DNA of 64,000 nt from Misgurnus anguillicaudatus (lineage: Eukaryota > Chordata > Actinopteri > Cypriniformes > Cobitidae), in assembly GCF_027580225.2 (NCBI RefSeq), contig NC_073348.2:24231001-24295000 (forward strand), written 5' to 3'. Position 1 is the stretch's first letter. Each line of letters opens with the position of its first letter. The notes beneath the pieces were generated by a model. That model searched no databases, was not told where the DNA came from, and was given only the letters and a program-made list of their open reading frames with translations. The position numbers and the translations under genes were made by a program. Shown here one piece after another: positions 22,831 to 35,400 of this stretch.

Positions 22831-24084
22831 TTAAGTTATTACACGCATTGACACACACATATTACTCAGAATAATTTTATGCTTACACAACACTGATGTA
22901 CTAAAAACTAAAAAGTCCTTCATTTGCGTTTACTTCATGTACAATGCAAATACGACTAATCCGCTGTATTAGGTATGACAGGTCAGTAAATGATGATGTC
23001 ACCTAGTAAAAACACACTGCAAGCCTGCGCACATATGCCTTTGTCTATAGAGGGAAATCCAAACAAACAACATGGCAAAAGCATTAAGACGGACAAACAA
23101 AAATGTGTTTTCAACAAATGTTTTAGCATTTTGGAGTAACACATAAAAATAAAGCTGGATGGAAATACCAAGATACATATAAATTATAAAAATGCGCATA
23201 AAAAACAATTGATTTCTTATCTGATAAGAAAACATGCGCAAAAACTAAATCCCTAGATGCGCATCAAAAAAGTCATGTGACATGCATAACTGGACTAACC
23301 ATCTAACAGAACTCATTGGACGGCATCTAAATTACAGTTTTGGAAATTCTGAAAAGAATAGCTAAAATCTGTAATAACAATGGTTCAGTAATATTACTTT
23401 ACATGACTGTCTTACATAACTATCAACTGAAACAGCAGGAATCTAAAAGCATGTGTATAATGCTTCATTTGTGTGCTTTTGTGTGATTATACTTGAAATT
23501 CTTTAAATACAGTAGTGACTTTATGCTTTTCTAACTGATATTAAACGTCCGTTTATTAGAAAGTGCCGATTTAGCTCTCTTCCGGTCACTGGATGGAAAC
23601 GCTGCTGTATTTGTGAATATTTCATGCAAAATTCCAATTATGTGCATAAGTTTAAAACGCAACTTTGGATGGAAACATAACTAAGGAAGTAGTGACTACA
23701 AGTGACCCTGGACTATAAAGGGACATTTTGTCACGCATGCCTATAGGCGGTTTCATCGGACGCACATGCGTTGTCGCGGTAAAGCGTCTGGTCAGAACTT
23801 TACTCCCGGTTTCGGTTTGTTTAATGGTCTGACTAGTTGCTAAACTGAACTCTTGAACAAATACCTCGTCGAAAATTACAAATGTTTTGGTTTCCTAGGT
23901 AATGTACTTGTTGTTTATTTTGCTTGTTATATAAATAACTATTTTAAAAGGACTGTTGTTATTTACAACAATTTAAGACATTTGAAGTGACGTGTTGACC
24001 ACGAAAGCTGCTTGTTTATGTTGTTACTGCTGAAACATCTATAACCGAATAAACACATGCTTATGATGTCACCGTTATCACAGA
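22831..24084. other. Intergenic, no exon recognised
   Basis: 22980-23290 is rich in ATGCGCAT words; 23640-23760 contains GGATGGAAAC words. No domain or paired repeat end is visible. Confidence 0.3.
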
Positions 24085-24680
24085 TTCAATTCAAGTCCAT
24101 TTTATTTATGTAGCGTTTTTTACAATTGTTTTATTTAATAAAATGTTTTATTTAATAAAATAGATGCAGTAGAAAACACAGAAAAATCGATGGACATCAT
24201 AAGCAGCAAAATACAGCGGCTAAGATTAAAGAGTAACTAAACCCTAAACCAACTTTTAGTTAATTATCTGTAAAAATGTTGCTTCATTAGTGCTGTTCAT
24301 TGATTTTAGTAAGTTTTTTGACATTTGGATATAAACTGTTTCAATACTACAATATATGGTGTAAAAACGTCTGAGTGCTGCACTCTTCAGCTACAGTTAA
24401 ATTTCACTAGTGGATGTTGGGTCCAAAAAATACCTCGTCACGTAAGAAGGTTCAAGCTCACCACGCCCTTTTTACGATCTCACCACACACTTGGTACGAG
24501 CTTAGTTCGTCCTCTCTATCTCCGTTGGGATCTGCCCACTTTTTCAAATATTGCCAGTGGGTGGAGTCAGGCTCTGACCAGGGGTTTAGTTACACTTTAA
24601 ACCATACTAGCGAGAGTAATAATAATGCAACGCATAGAAGAGTTGTCAGACGTTGTCATCAAAAACTTGCATTATCACGA
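24085..24680. repeat. TATATAGCGCTTTT-type repeat copy, split by a TTAA element
   Basis: The left part (24085-24225, TTTTATTTATGTAGCG... AGATGCAGTAGAAAACACAG) and the right part (from 24601, AATGCAACGCATAGAAG) align in order with the uninterrupted copy at 33928-34200. Confidence 0.65.
24226..24600. mobile_element. 375-bp TTAA-flanked element
   Basis: Ends TTAAAGAGTAACTAAACCCT and its complement, AGGGGTTTAGTTACACTTTAA. It separates two parts of an older repeat. Confidence 0.78.
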
Positions 24681-24878
24681 CCCCAAAATGAAACTGTTGT
24701 GTATACGTGCAACAAACCATAAAAAACTTTTCAGTTTACCTTCCAGCCGCTTATATAAGATACTTGATGCATAAAACCCTCTTTTGATTGAGTCACCTAA
24801 CGCACACACACAAAATGGCTCATAAGTGGAAATAAACAGTGGATGATGACACTACTTATAGATGTTTCACCACTTTTG

Positions 24879-24992
<114 letters not shown>

Positions 24993-25288
24993 CAATACTT
25001 TAGAGATGAATTAATCTGATACACCCCTTCAGGGACATTAAGAGATGCCTTCAATTGAAAAAATAAAATTTTGTGTTGATTCCCTACTAAAACCCAAATC
25101 CACTACTGTTAGAGAGCATACAGTGAAAACGAAAAACTGTAATTATAAAGTTGCTAAAAAAAGGTTTGTGTGAAGGGTTTCGTTTCCTTTGAGGATATTT
25201 ATTAGTTTAAAAGCAGTAGTCAGTAGAAAGTCTGCACCACAGACAAACACAGTGTGTGGGAGTTAATGCGGTTTTATGATGTGGTTAT

Positions 25289-25782
25289 GCAACCCTGTAT
25301 CACAAAATTATGTACCTATAGTCACATAAATATGTGAGTCTTTTCCGTGACACTGACACGTTTTTTCGCCTTTTTGCGTGAACATGTCACGTATTTCTGT
25401 TTACGTGTCACTGTCTCGTATTTGTTACTCAACTGTTTTGTCCTATTTTCAAACCATTGACGCTTCTGTTTAATGTTAAATTTGGTGTTTGCATTAGGAA
25501 ATCACTTTAAGTATTGGTTTATACCTTTTTTCATGTTTTTTTTATATTATTTTATGATTTTTAAACCATTGTCGTCTGGCATTAGGGTTAGAGTTGGGTT
25601 TGGGTAAGGAAGTCATTTTATGTAAATCTAACCCTAAACGGAAGTGACAATGTTAAGAAAATAGGACAAAACAGTTGAGTAACAAATACGTGTTCACAGA
25701 AAAAGGCGGAAAAACGTGTCAGTGTCACGGAAAAGACTTACAAATTTACGTGACTATACGTAATTTCGTGATACTGGGTTGC
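25289..25782. mobile_element. Foldback element with ~90-bp arms
   Basis: Begins GCAACCCTGTATCACAAAAT and ends with the complement ATTTCGTGATACTGGGTTGC. Pairing continues through AGTCTTTTCCGTGACACTGA and the ACTCAACTGTTTTGTCCTAT tract. No coding capacity. Confidence 0.85.
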
Positions 25783-26049
25783 AAGGACTATATGTGGATA
25801 TAACTTTCTATTTCATAAAAAAAAATTCAAAGGTTTTCTGTGAGGGTAAACCACATATCCTCACGCGTGCGTGTGTGAGTAGTAAAACAAAAGTCATCCA
25901 TCTTGCTACATTCTGGCTGTGTGAAAAATAGAGCATCAATAAAAACGAGAGGAGCGTTTCATTTTTACACTCTTCATCCTGCTTACAATCACACATCTCA
26001 CACTGAGTACGTCTGCACAGCAACAGTTCCTGACACTGAATAACAAACG

Positions 26050-26348
26050 GGACCCAGCAGAAACCCCAACAGCGAGAGCAAGGAACAGAAAAGCAGAGAG
26101 ACGGGGAAACTCGGAGGAGAGAGCGAGATAGAGAGAGGGAAAAATTTGTGGGAGGGGCATTAGGGAATGAACCATATGCTTTTAGCAACATTATTCCAGC
26201 TCCTCTTCATCTATTCGCAAGTGAAGGAAGAGTGCAGAAAGAAACAAGAGGCGGCTCTTCAACAAGCATCTTGACGAAAGACAAACAGCAAGAGACAGAC
26301 TGGCAGACTGGCAATTAGTTTAAACACGCTTGTCTCTGCGGTGACAAC
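26050..26348 (+). promoter_or_regulatory. kcnip1: Presumed kcnip1 5' UTR and proximal promoter
   Basis: The bases upstream of the kcnip1 ATG are purine-rich (GAGAGA runs near 26092-26140), then lead into a 5'-UTR-like segment without repeats. I see no TATA box or CCAAT box at a clear spacing, so the start site is not placed. The assignment rests on position only. Confidence 0.4.
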
Positions 26349-26406
26349 ATGGGAGCAGTAGTGGGCACATTGACTATGCAGACAAGGCAAAGACAACCAA
26401 CCAGAG
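26349..26406 (+). CDS. kcnip1: kcnip1 first coding exon (isolated 10.3 kb upstream)
   Basis: This short exon encodes the 19-residue variable N-terminus plus one base of the next codon (phase 1). It starts MGAVVG, the myristoylation sequence of KChIP1, and ends at a GT donor (gtacgt). The junction codon becomes Asp, giving DTVDDELEM at the place where mammalian KChIP1 has a DKIEDELEM-like sequence. It was found by homology and splice phase, since it is too short to stand out as an open frame. Confidence 0.88.
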
Positions 26407-29400
26407 GTACGTTAACACAGCATGAGAGATCTAGATTAGACAGGTTAGAATTTAGGATTGACTCATTTTGATCCATTGCTGTACCTACAAATAGAGATAG
26501 AGGGGGAAATGCAAAGAGTTTTGAAGAACTGCTATCAATAATAGCACTAAATAACTAAACTAAAAAGAACCACAATATTGAAAAGGCTTTACAAACGCTC
26601 AAAAAAAGATTTTAAAGACAAACAGTGCATACTAATAAACTGAGAGAATGACACAGAAGCAAGGTAGAGATGCAGAAATCCACATCACTCTCCGCTGTTT
26701 ACAAATGATGGTTTTACCTCACTTCTTCTCAGAGATAAACATCGACATCTTTCTGTTTGTGTGGCATCTTGGTTCATGAGCGGGTGTTTTAACACTCTGC
26801 TCACATATCAGCTCTCTTCCTGTTCACATGCGCTGTAGTGTAGTTGTCATGGAGACAGCTTTGTCAGGGTTGATAGAACAGATGATGGGATGTTATCACA
26901 GGCATGGCAGCAAGGGCATAAATATTATACAGCAGCGCATATGTCGTTCGTCCTATAGCGAGATCACCGATTTAATAGCCAGCTTAAACCCAAGCGACAT
27001 GGTTAAACTGGCATATTGCAATGCATATTACCCACAGAGGCGTTAATAATTTATCCATCTGTTCATTTAACATTGCATCCATCCATTCTTGTAAGCAATA
27101 GATACATTTGTTAAGGTACTGTACATTAGATAAATTAAGAGCAAACCTATGGTCTGATTCACGATTTTACATTCCCTTTGGTGTGTAAGCGTGTGTTGGT
27201 ACATGTGAACGATATGCAGAAGATAAATGATGATGCGAAATATCGTTTCCGATGTAAATCACTTTTCTTGGACAACAACAAACACACGGATTGTAGGCAA
27301 CAGTTTACTTCCTGGGATTGGTGATGTAATAAAGACCGACATTCCTCCCGCTTTGAGCCTGTAAGTTAACTCCTGTCAGCATTGTATTGTGAGCGAATCT
27401 TTCAAACATGGTAAGGAGCGTCACATTTCCACATGATGCCAGAGGTATTCAGGCCAATCACAATGTACAGATTAGCTGGCCAATCAGGGACACAGAGCTT
27501 TTCAAATCCATTAGTTGTGTACAAAATCCGTGCGTTTCAGGAAGGCAGGGAAATCTGGAGCTACAAAATTGTAGGAAATGTGGAAAATAATGTGTTTTTT
27601 AAACCATAAACCATGCAAACACATTGTACTATACCAAATACACAAAATAATGTTGTTTTTTAGCAATGAAATAGGTGCTCTTTAGGAATCTGTTTTATAC
27701 AGGAGCTTTTTATTATTTATATTTGAATATTATTGTTATTTATATTATACAAATTTCAAATTAAGACCTTATTGATAATGACCTTGATGATGGTGTTCGT
27801 GGCATAAGACTTTATTATTAATAATTATTTTATTAATACTAATAATATTTTATTTATAAGAATAATTTTAATAATAAAATAAAGTTACGTGCCTCACATT
27901 TTTGCTGCCTCCCAAGCCTTTTTGCAGGAGCGCTGCAAAAAAGTTGAAAAAAACTCGCTCTTGATCGAGGTCAGATCAAGAGCACTATTTTTAAAGTTTT
28001 TGCTAATATGACAGTTTACAGCAAACTAAAGTTTCAAGGCCACTTATGTTTAATACTTGACTGACCAGACCAGAATACTTATTCTCTGTGTCATTTCACT
28101 TTATTTATTATGACTCAACTTGTATACTTAAATGTTCTGATTTCTTTGAAATCAATATTTGGCTTGATGGCAACATCTGGTGTAAATTTTGTACCAATAG
28201 CCCACTTAAAAATCCCCTTACTGATAAAAGTGCTGATGAATACATTAGGGGGCTCTGTGATCCATGTCACTGCCACGTTTGGGTGTTATGCAAGAACTCA
28301 CAAGGGACACAAGTTTGAATGTGATCTACAGTCGTTCCCCGCGCCATCCTTTATCTTTCACTTAAAAGATTTTGCTTAAAAATCGGCAATCAGCTGTTTT
28401 TCTGAATGGCCTAAGACTGGGATTAAGCAGATTTGAAGTGAAAATATTTGATAAACGTTTAATACATGCACTCTAAAAATGGCTGGGTTATTTTTGACCC
28501 ATAATGGGTAAATATTCGACAGAACACGTGCTGGGTTAAAAATGACCCCATGCTGGTTTAAAATAACCCAATGTTGGGTTGTTGTTATGCAACCATGGGG
28601 TATGATAACCCAGCAGTTGGGTTAAAATAACCCAGCATTTGGTCAATTTTTAACCCAGCACGTGTTCTGTCCAATATTTACCCAATATGGGTCACAAATA
28701 ACCCAGCCATTTTTAGAGTGTGCCAAGTGGATTTGGTTAATATGATTATCTAATTTTTGACCAATGTGGCATGTAGCGGCTTCGACATCTGAGCTCCTTT
28801 AAAAATGCTGGGTTGTTTTTACCCGGGGTTGGGTCACTATTGGACAGAACACACTGCAGAGTTAAAACAACCCAGTTGGGTCATTTTAACCCAGCAGTGT
28901 GTTCTGTCCAATAGTGACCCGGCCCTGGGTTAAAAACAACCTAGCACTTTTTAGAAAGTGCTTTGTATAGTTGCTTAACCAAGTAAATGACATATAGTAA
29001 CAGAATTATTCATTATTTTCTGATTAAAATTTAGTGACGTAATACTATGCCCCGGTCTGTTGGACAACCTTCTATTCCCCTATAGCTCCAGCCAAACTGT
29101 TTAGCACATGCCAAATGCTTTGGGACATTAAGCTTTAAACTAAAGTCTATCCATTCAAAGATCAGTAATCCAAGACCGCTGGCTGGTCTGGGTTTCATTT
29201 GGTTCTCAGCTGTGGCTCAGGGGGGCAGTAACTGTGGCTCGGTCTTAATCACAGAGCTGCAGTAACAAGTGATTAGCACTGCCTATACACCAGCTGCTCA
29301 TGAATATTCAGTCCCTGCTATTAAACTATTTCCTTGCTCTTCTGACATCTTCACCTATAGATCTGTCAGGATCACTGTGAGCAACTCCCTGTAGTGTGCT

Positions 29401-32400
29401 GCAGGAGAAAGTGGGCGGTAAATTACAGTTAATGTGTCTGTGACATCATAGGTTGGCATCTGATGTCATTGACATCTTATGTGTTGTGCTGGTTCTAGAA
29501 AGACTGCATGTTTCACTTTATTTGGTTTACTTATAATATGTGACCCTGTCTGTGAAATCCAGGCTAAAGTCTTATCATCTAATTATGAGATTAGGAGCAC
29601 CAAAGTTTAATTTCGCATTAATTTCAATCTTTGACATGGTCTTGTTCAAACAGAAACCCTGTAAATTGCTTTGGATTAAAGCGTTTGCATAATGCATAAA
29701 TGCAGACGTATTAAGACCAAGTGGCTAAATAGATATTTAAAAAACTGGATGTTCTTTTTAACTTTCTATACAAGCTAAATCGCTTTTTGTCTAATCTCTG
29801 TGTTAAAAGATTTACTCTAATGGCACTAATAGCTACTTGCAGTATGTGTCTGTAAGGTTTATTTTAGTGTATTCCTGCTGCTGCTCTTTTTATGGACTTT
29901 GTCACTGTTTTAAGTATTTAAGAGGTCTCATTCTGGGCTTTGCTTGCCCCTCCACATTAGCTCATTTTTGTCCACATCTCGTCCATTTTCTATTCTATGT
30001 GTTTTTGCTCTCTCTGTTTCCTCCAAACATGCCCATCTTCAGCCCTTAGTGTAATATGTATCCCGCTCTGACCCTATTCTTGTGTGTTTGTATTCGTACA
30101 CTGGGACTTCTCAAGATTATCTTTTGACCTTTATTTACCAACAACAACCATAATGTCCTGTAGTTGGTAGTTCACTGCATTATCATTGCAAATGTCATGG
30201 GTTCAATTGTAAAAAAAAAATCTTGTTGCACTACAATTTTTAGGGTCAACTTGAATATGCAATTCATTTCAACTTTCTTGACTAGTGAGCAGTTGCTTTA
30301 AATTATACAAATAAAGTTGCATATTGAGACATTTGGCCTGTCACATTGTTTGTTTGGAATGTTCGCTTTATCTTTTCCTGCCATTTGTCATGATTTCCAT
30401 TCTCACTATCACATCTATCACACATGATATAAAGAAGAGCGGTGATAATTAAGAGTGATGAAGTAAGTTAAGAGCTTTCCTCTTGTTTTATTGCACAGGC
30501 AGGGGCTTCACATCTTGTCATCGCTATGTGATGTATCTATTACAGCCTTTATCACAGTTATTACATCCTTTATCACAATACTTACTGCATGCTGTTTGGT
30601 CTCATGATGCATCTAAGTGTTGTTGTAATTCACTTTAGATTCATCTGTATGTTTATATTCTCCATTATCGGTTTAGCTTGTAAAGTAGATTTAAGTTCAC
30701 AGCGGTATCGCTGTCTTTGTGTATAGATGGATTTGTTTAAAATATCAAGGGTTGAAAATTGAAATGAAGGGGGCACTGTAAAGGATCCAAAATGTTTTTA
30801 ATGTGTTTTTATACGTACACAACGAAACATTTTTGGTAAGTGTCCCTGAAATTTTCATCAATATTTATGCATTTTATAATTGTACATAATTATATGCGGT
30901 TTAGTTTACATAAAACAGATTACTTATAGCTCACTTGGTAGAGCATGATTAGCAGAGCAAAGATCATGAGAACACAAATAATGATAATAATGTATAGCTT
31001 GAAAACATTGCAAACCTCTTTTACATTGGACAAGATTAAATGAATGAGAAACCAGACAAATGTAATTCTCAGGGGAAGTTGCTAAGGACAGGTTATTTTG
31101 TTGCTAAATGTTGCTAAGTGGCATTGTGACATCATTGCGTTATGACATCATTAAGTAACGACATAAAACTGTAGCATATCAATCTGTAGAATAGACAACG
31201 AGGTTCCTAAAAAAAAATCTAAACTGACTTGCCATCTCAGTGAAATATAGTTTTTTTTGTATACCGTAGTTATGTTTTGCATGCATACATACATACATAT
31301 AAAAATATTTATTATTTGTTCACAATGTTAGTTCACAAATAATGTTAACAGTTCTAACCTATTATTTTGAAAATATTTTAATAATTGATGATTATCAGAT
31401 TTTTTGATTTTCTACCATCATAAAATACTGTATAAGTTCATTCATTATTAATATTAGCAAAATTGTAATGTGAAATGCTGCATGCTAGAGCTGTGCCTGG
31501 TAACTAAGCTAAGCCGTCACTACTGCTGTCATCACTCACCATGGCTGTGTATGTCCGAAATAGCTCCCTATACCCTTAAAGATGTGTAACTTTTAGAAGG
31601 ATCTCTTGACAGAAATGCAATATGATATACATAACTATATTATCAGTGGTGTATAAAGACCTTACATAATGAACTGTATTGTATTTATTCTACATACATA
31701 ACGTTTTTATCTATATGCACCGTGGATGTTTTATCTACATACATACATTCCTCTTACATGGAAGTCACCGTCACTTGCTCAATTTTCTACCGATTTTTAA
31801 ACGGTTTGGTTTATTACAAACGTTATTAACGATGCTTTAACATGATTCATGAAAATGATTCATTAAGTATACAGTGTCATAGGTATATCTCTGACGTTTA
31901 AAACAAACCAAACCGTTTGACAATCGGTAGAAAATTGAGCAAGTTAAGGTCATTTAAAAGTACATGCTCCGTTAAACACAATGCTATGAGTGAGCGCGCG
32001 TCCTGTGGTAAGATGGCCACCAAATGCGGACGTTCCACTCAATTGGCCAGCAGCGCGGGCGAGACATTTAGCATTTATACATATCTTTGGTGTACCCAAC
32101 TTAATGACATGTCTGTCCCATTGCAGCTACCGTAGCTTCTCACTGCATTTTGAAATTGAGGTTAATTGCAATTCGCAACCTCACCACTAGATGACGCTAA
32201 AAATACACATTACACCTTTGAATAGTTCACTATTTGAGGGGAGAGCCAGTTGTAGTGGTGTCTGAAATTATAGTGGACATTATTAAGTGCACTTATTCAA
32301 TCCCATAATGCTCAGCAATATTTAGTGTATAACCGATGTACACTTAACGGCTAGCTGTACTGTCATGGTCCTGCCTTCTTATCATAGTTTTTGGCATTGG

Positions 32401-35400
32401 CCTTTGTTTTGGGCTGTGTGCTCCCTGTCTTGTCTTCTGATCTCCTTGTTAATTATCTTAATATTGTTTAATTCATGTCACCTGCACCCTCATTATTTAC
32501 TCCCCTATTTAGTGCCCTTGTGTTTGCTGTCCTGGTTCGTTTCTTCCCTGTGACTCCATGTTTCATGAGTTTTGTCAGTTGTTTAGCCCCCTCGTGGGCC
32601 TTTTTGTTACTGTCAATAAAGTTTTGTGTTTGAAATGTCTGCAATTGGCTTCTACGCCTCGTGAATCATGACAGCTACCTCTTTAATGTGAGACGCATGC
32701 CAAATGAACTCCCACATCTTGACACAAGATGGCACACGCAGCACTTACGCCGTTTAGTGTCTGAATTCACTCACTCGTATTCGTTCACTCATTCAAGTGG
32801 ACTATTTAACAAAACTAATGTAGGGAGAATAATGGTATAGCAGGCGATTTCGAACACAGCCAATGTCATTTTGCTGCAGGCGAACAGGGTGTACAAGTGT
32901 GTTACAGAGAAGGGTGTTTTGTATAGGCCTAATTTAAAACACCTTTGTTAAGTCTTTTTTCAGAAGTCGCACAAATTTGCCAAAGACAGAAAATAGCTAA
33001 TTTAAAAAAAAAAAGCTGCTAGGTTAGTCTGAAAAGTTGCATCATTGAATGCGACAACGAGCTATAATTGAAACTCTATAATGAGCCATTCACATGGTGC
33101 TAAAACAGCAGGATGGTGCACATAACACAAAAACATTCATGTCTCAGTTAATGGGTAAAATACACATGAAATAAGAAAAAAAATTTGTTCACATTTCACA
33201 TTCTTTATATACGTAACCCAAAACATTTTCAAGTATGTATTATTGTAACGATAATGTAATGGTCACACATAAATAATGATAAAAGTTATAAATAAAGACA
33301 TATGACAAAGAATAGTTCAAAGACGTATGGAATTGGGATGTTTGCAGTAGATTACATACGAAGCAAAATGATGAAAGACCTGCCATAAACCATGGTCATC
33401 ACCACTAAGAAATGCAAAATGTTTGCATCATAGACAATGACCCATAACACAAACAATAGGACTATATGTGAGTAATCGGATAAAAGCGTCTGCCAAATGC
33501 ATAAATGTAAATTACATAGCCAGAGGGAAGATGAGCATTAGCATATCTTGTGATGATTTCAACTAATCACAACCATCATTATCTGTGCAGACAAACTCGA
33601 GTGAAATATCTCCCACTGACTTGGCATACTGAGAGGAGATACAATAAAAACCTGCTGTAACATATGTTGCATTTAAAAGCTAGTTTTCCCACTTGGCTAT
33701 CCATCTAGCTTAACCAGCACGGATGTGCTTGGTCAAATAGCTTTACCAGAAAAGGTCATGCCGGTTGATAGATTTTACCAGCTAATGAACCAGCTATAAC
33801 CCCAAACCGGTCCTAAGCAGGTCTTTTTAGAAGGGAAATAAGATAAACGCCATGAAATGAGTTCATTTATTTTCGAGAAGCATGTATTTATTTATTTATA
33901 GAAGAGAAGGTGGAGAGAGCCATACAATTCAATTCAATTCAATTTTATTTATATAGCGCTTTTCACAATTTGGTAATTGTATCAAAGCAGCTTTACATAA
34001 TAGATGCAGTGAAAAGCAAAGAAAATCGACAGATAGCACAACATAATAAACGATAGCACAAGCAGTTAAATTTGCTACGGCTATAAATCAACATTATAAG
34101 CAAACGTATTACTAATGTAACGTATAGAAGTTAAGCCCAAAAAGGCTGCCTCCCCGGGTTGAAAAACCCCCTAGGAGAAAAAAACCCCGGATACATAGAA
34201 AATAAAGAATGAATCAGACTCATTAGTGACTGAGAGGTGTGCTATTGATTGTGCTATAAATCACCCGGCTGATGTGTCCGTATGTTAAGTATAAATTGAG
34301 GTAATAGATCCTCGTTGATAGTATAATTTATAATCAGTACCTTGAGACAACTTGTTTGGTTTCTGAATAGAAAAATGACATTTAAACCATTTCGAGAAAT
34401 GAACACATTCACATAAAAAAGGACCATTCACAATATCAATAGCACTTCACATTTAACTGTAATGCCATCACCACATGTATGTTTAAGGATACCCAGCAGG
34501 TGTTTGCAAATAAAAAACAGATAGTGGATTTATAAGGTTTGTAAAGCTACTCTCCTAATCTACCCATGGCCATATTCATCCGTTCTGCAGATTTTTCCAT
34601 CATCCCATCTGCCTCTTCACACACCAATCATTTAAAGAGCTGACACAGCAGCAAGCTCTGGACAGGAAGTGTCCCCGTAAACTGAACATCTTAAAAAAAT
34701 ACTAAATGGTACTTTTTCATAGATTAAAAGTATAATGGAATTCTCCCCATAAACCACATATGCCAACGTAACGTGTGTGTGCGTGCGAGTGTGTGTCTTA
34801 AGATACATGAATCATCTTTGTTTCCTTTCTACCCAAACCAGAAAGTCTTTGAAGGTGTATGTTGTAGGTTTCTGTGGCCCTGAGCAGAGTTTCTGATTTG
34901 TAAATGGGAAGCAGGAACTGTCTGTTTCTGATCATATCATTAAAGTCCTATGTTGCCCCCCATTATTGTTATTGTTACCAAGTTTGGCTTTCTTACAACC
35001 AAAAACAGCCCCAATTTAAGTACTAAAATGTATCATGACTTAAAGGGAAACTCCACTTAAAAAAAGCTCATTTTCCAGCTCCCCTAGATTTAAACATTTG
35101 TTTTTGCCTTTTTTTCACTCACATCTCAAACTTGTCTTCTGCCATTTTGAGTACCTGAAGTGGTCGCAAAAGAACTAGAAGCTATGCCTTCAATATGTTG
35201 TGAGCATCAAAATCGCTAACACAACATGATACTTTGCTCAAACTATCACCTGTGTCTCTACACATGAACTTGAGAATGGAGAACATTGTTTGTGTACACA
35301 GAGTTTACTAAAAAGAAGGTTTTGAACAACTGACTTTGGTTGTTTTGGTGTCTGCTCGCCGCCATCTTGCCAGTCAAGAGGTATTGATCTCCGAATGCGA

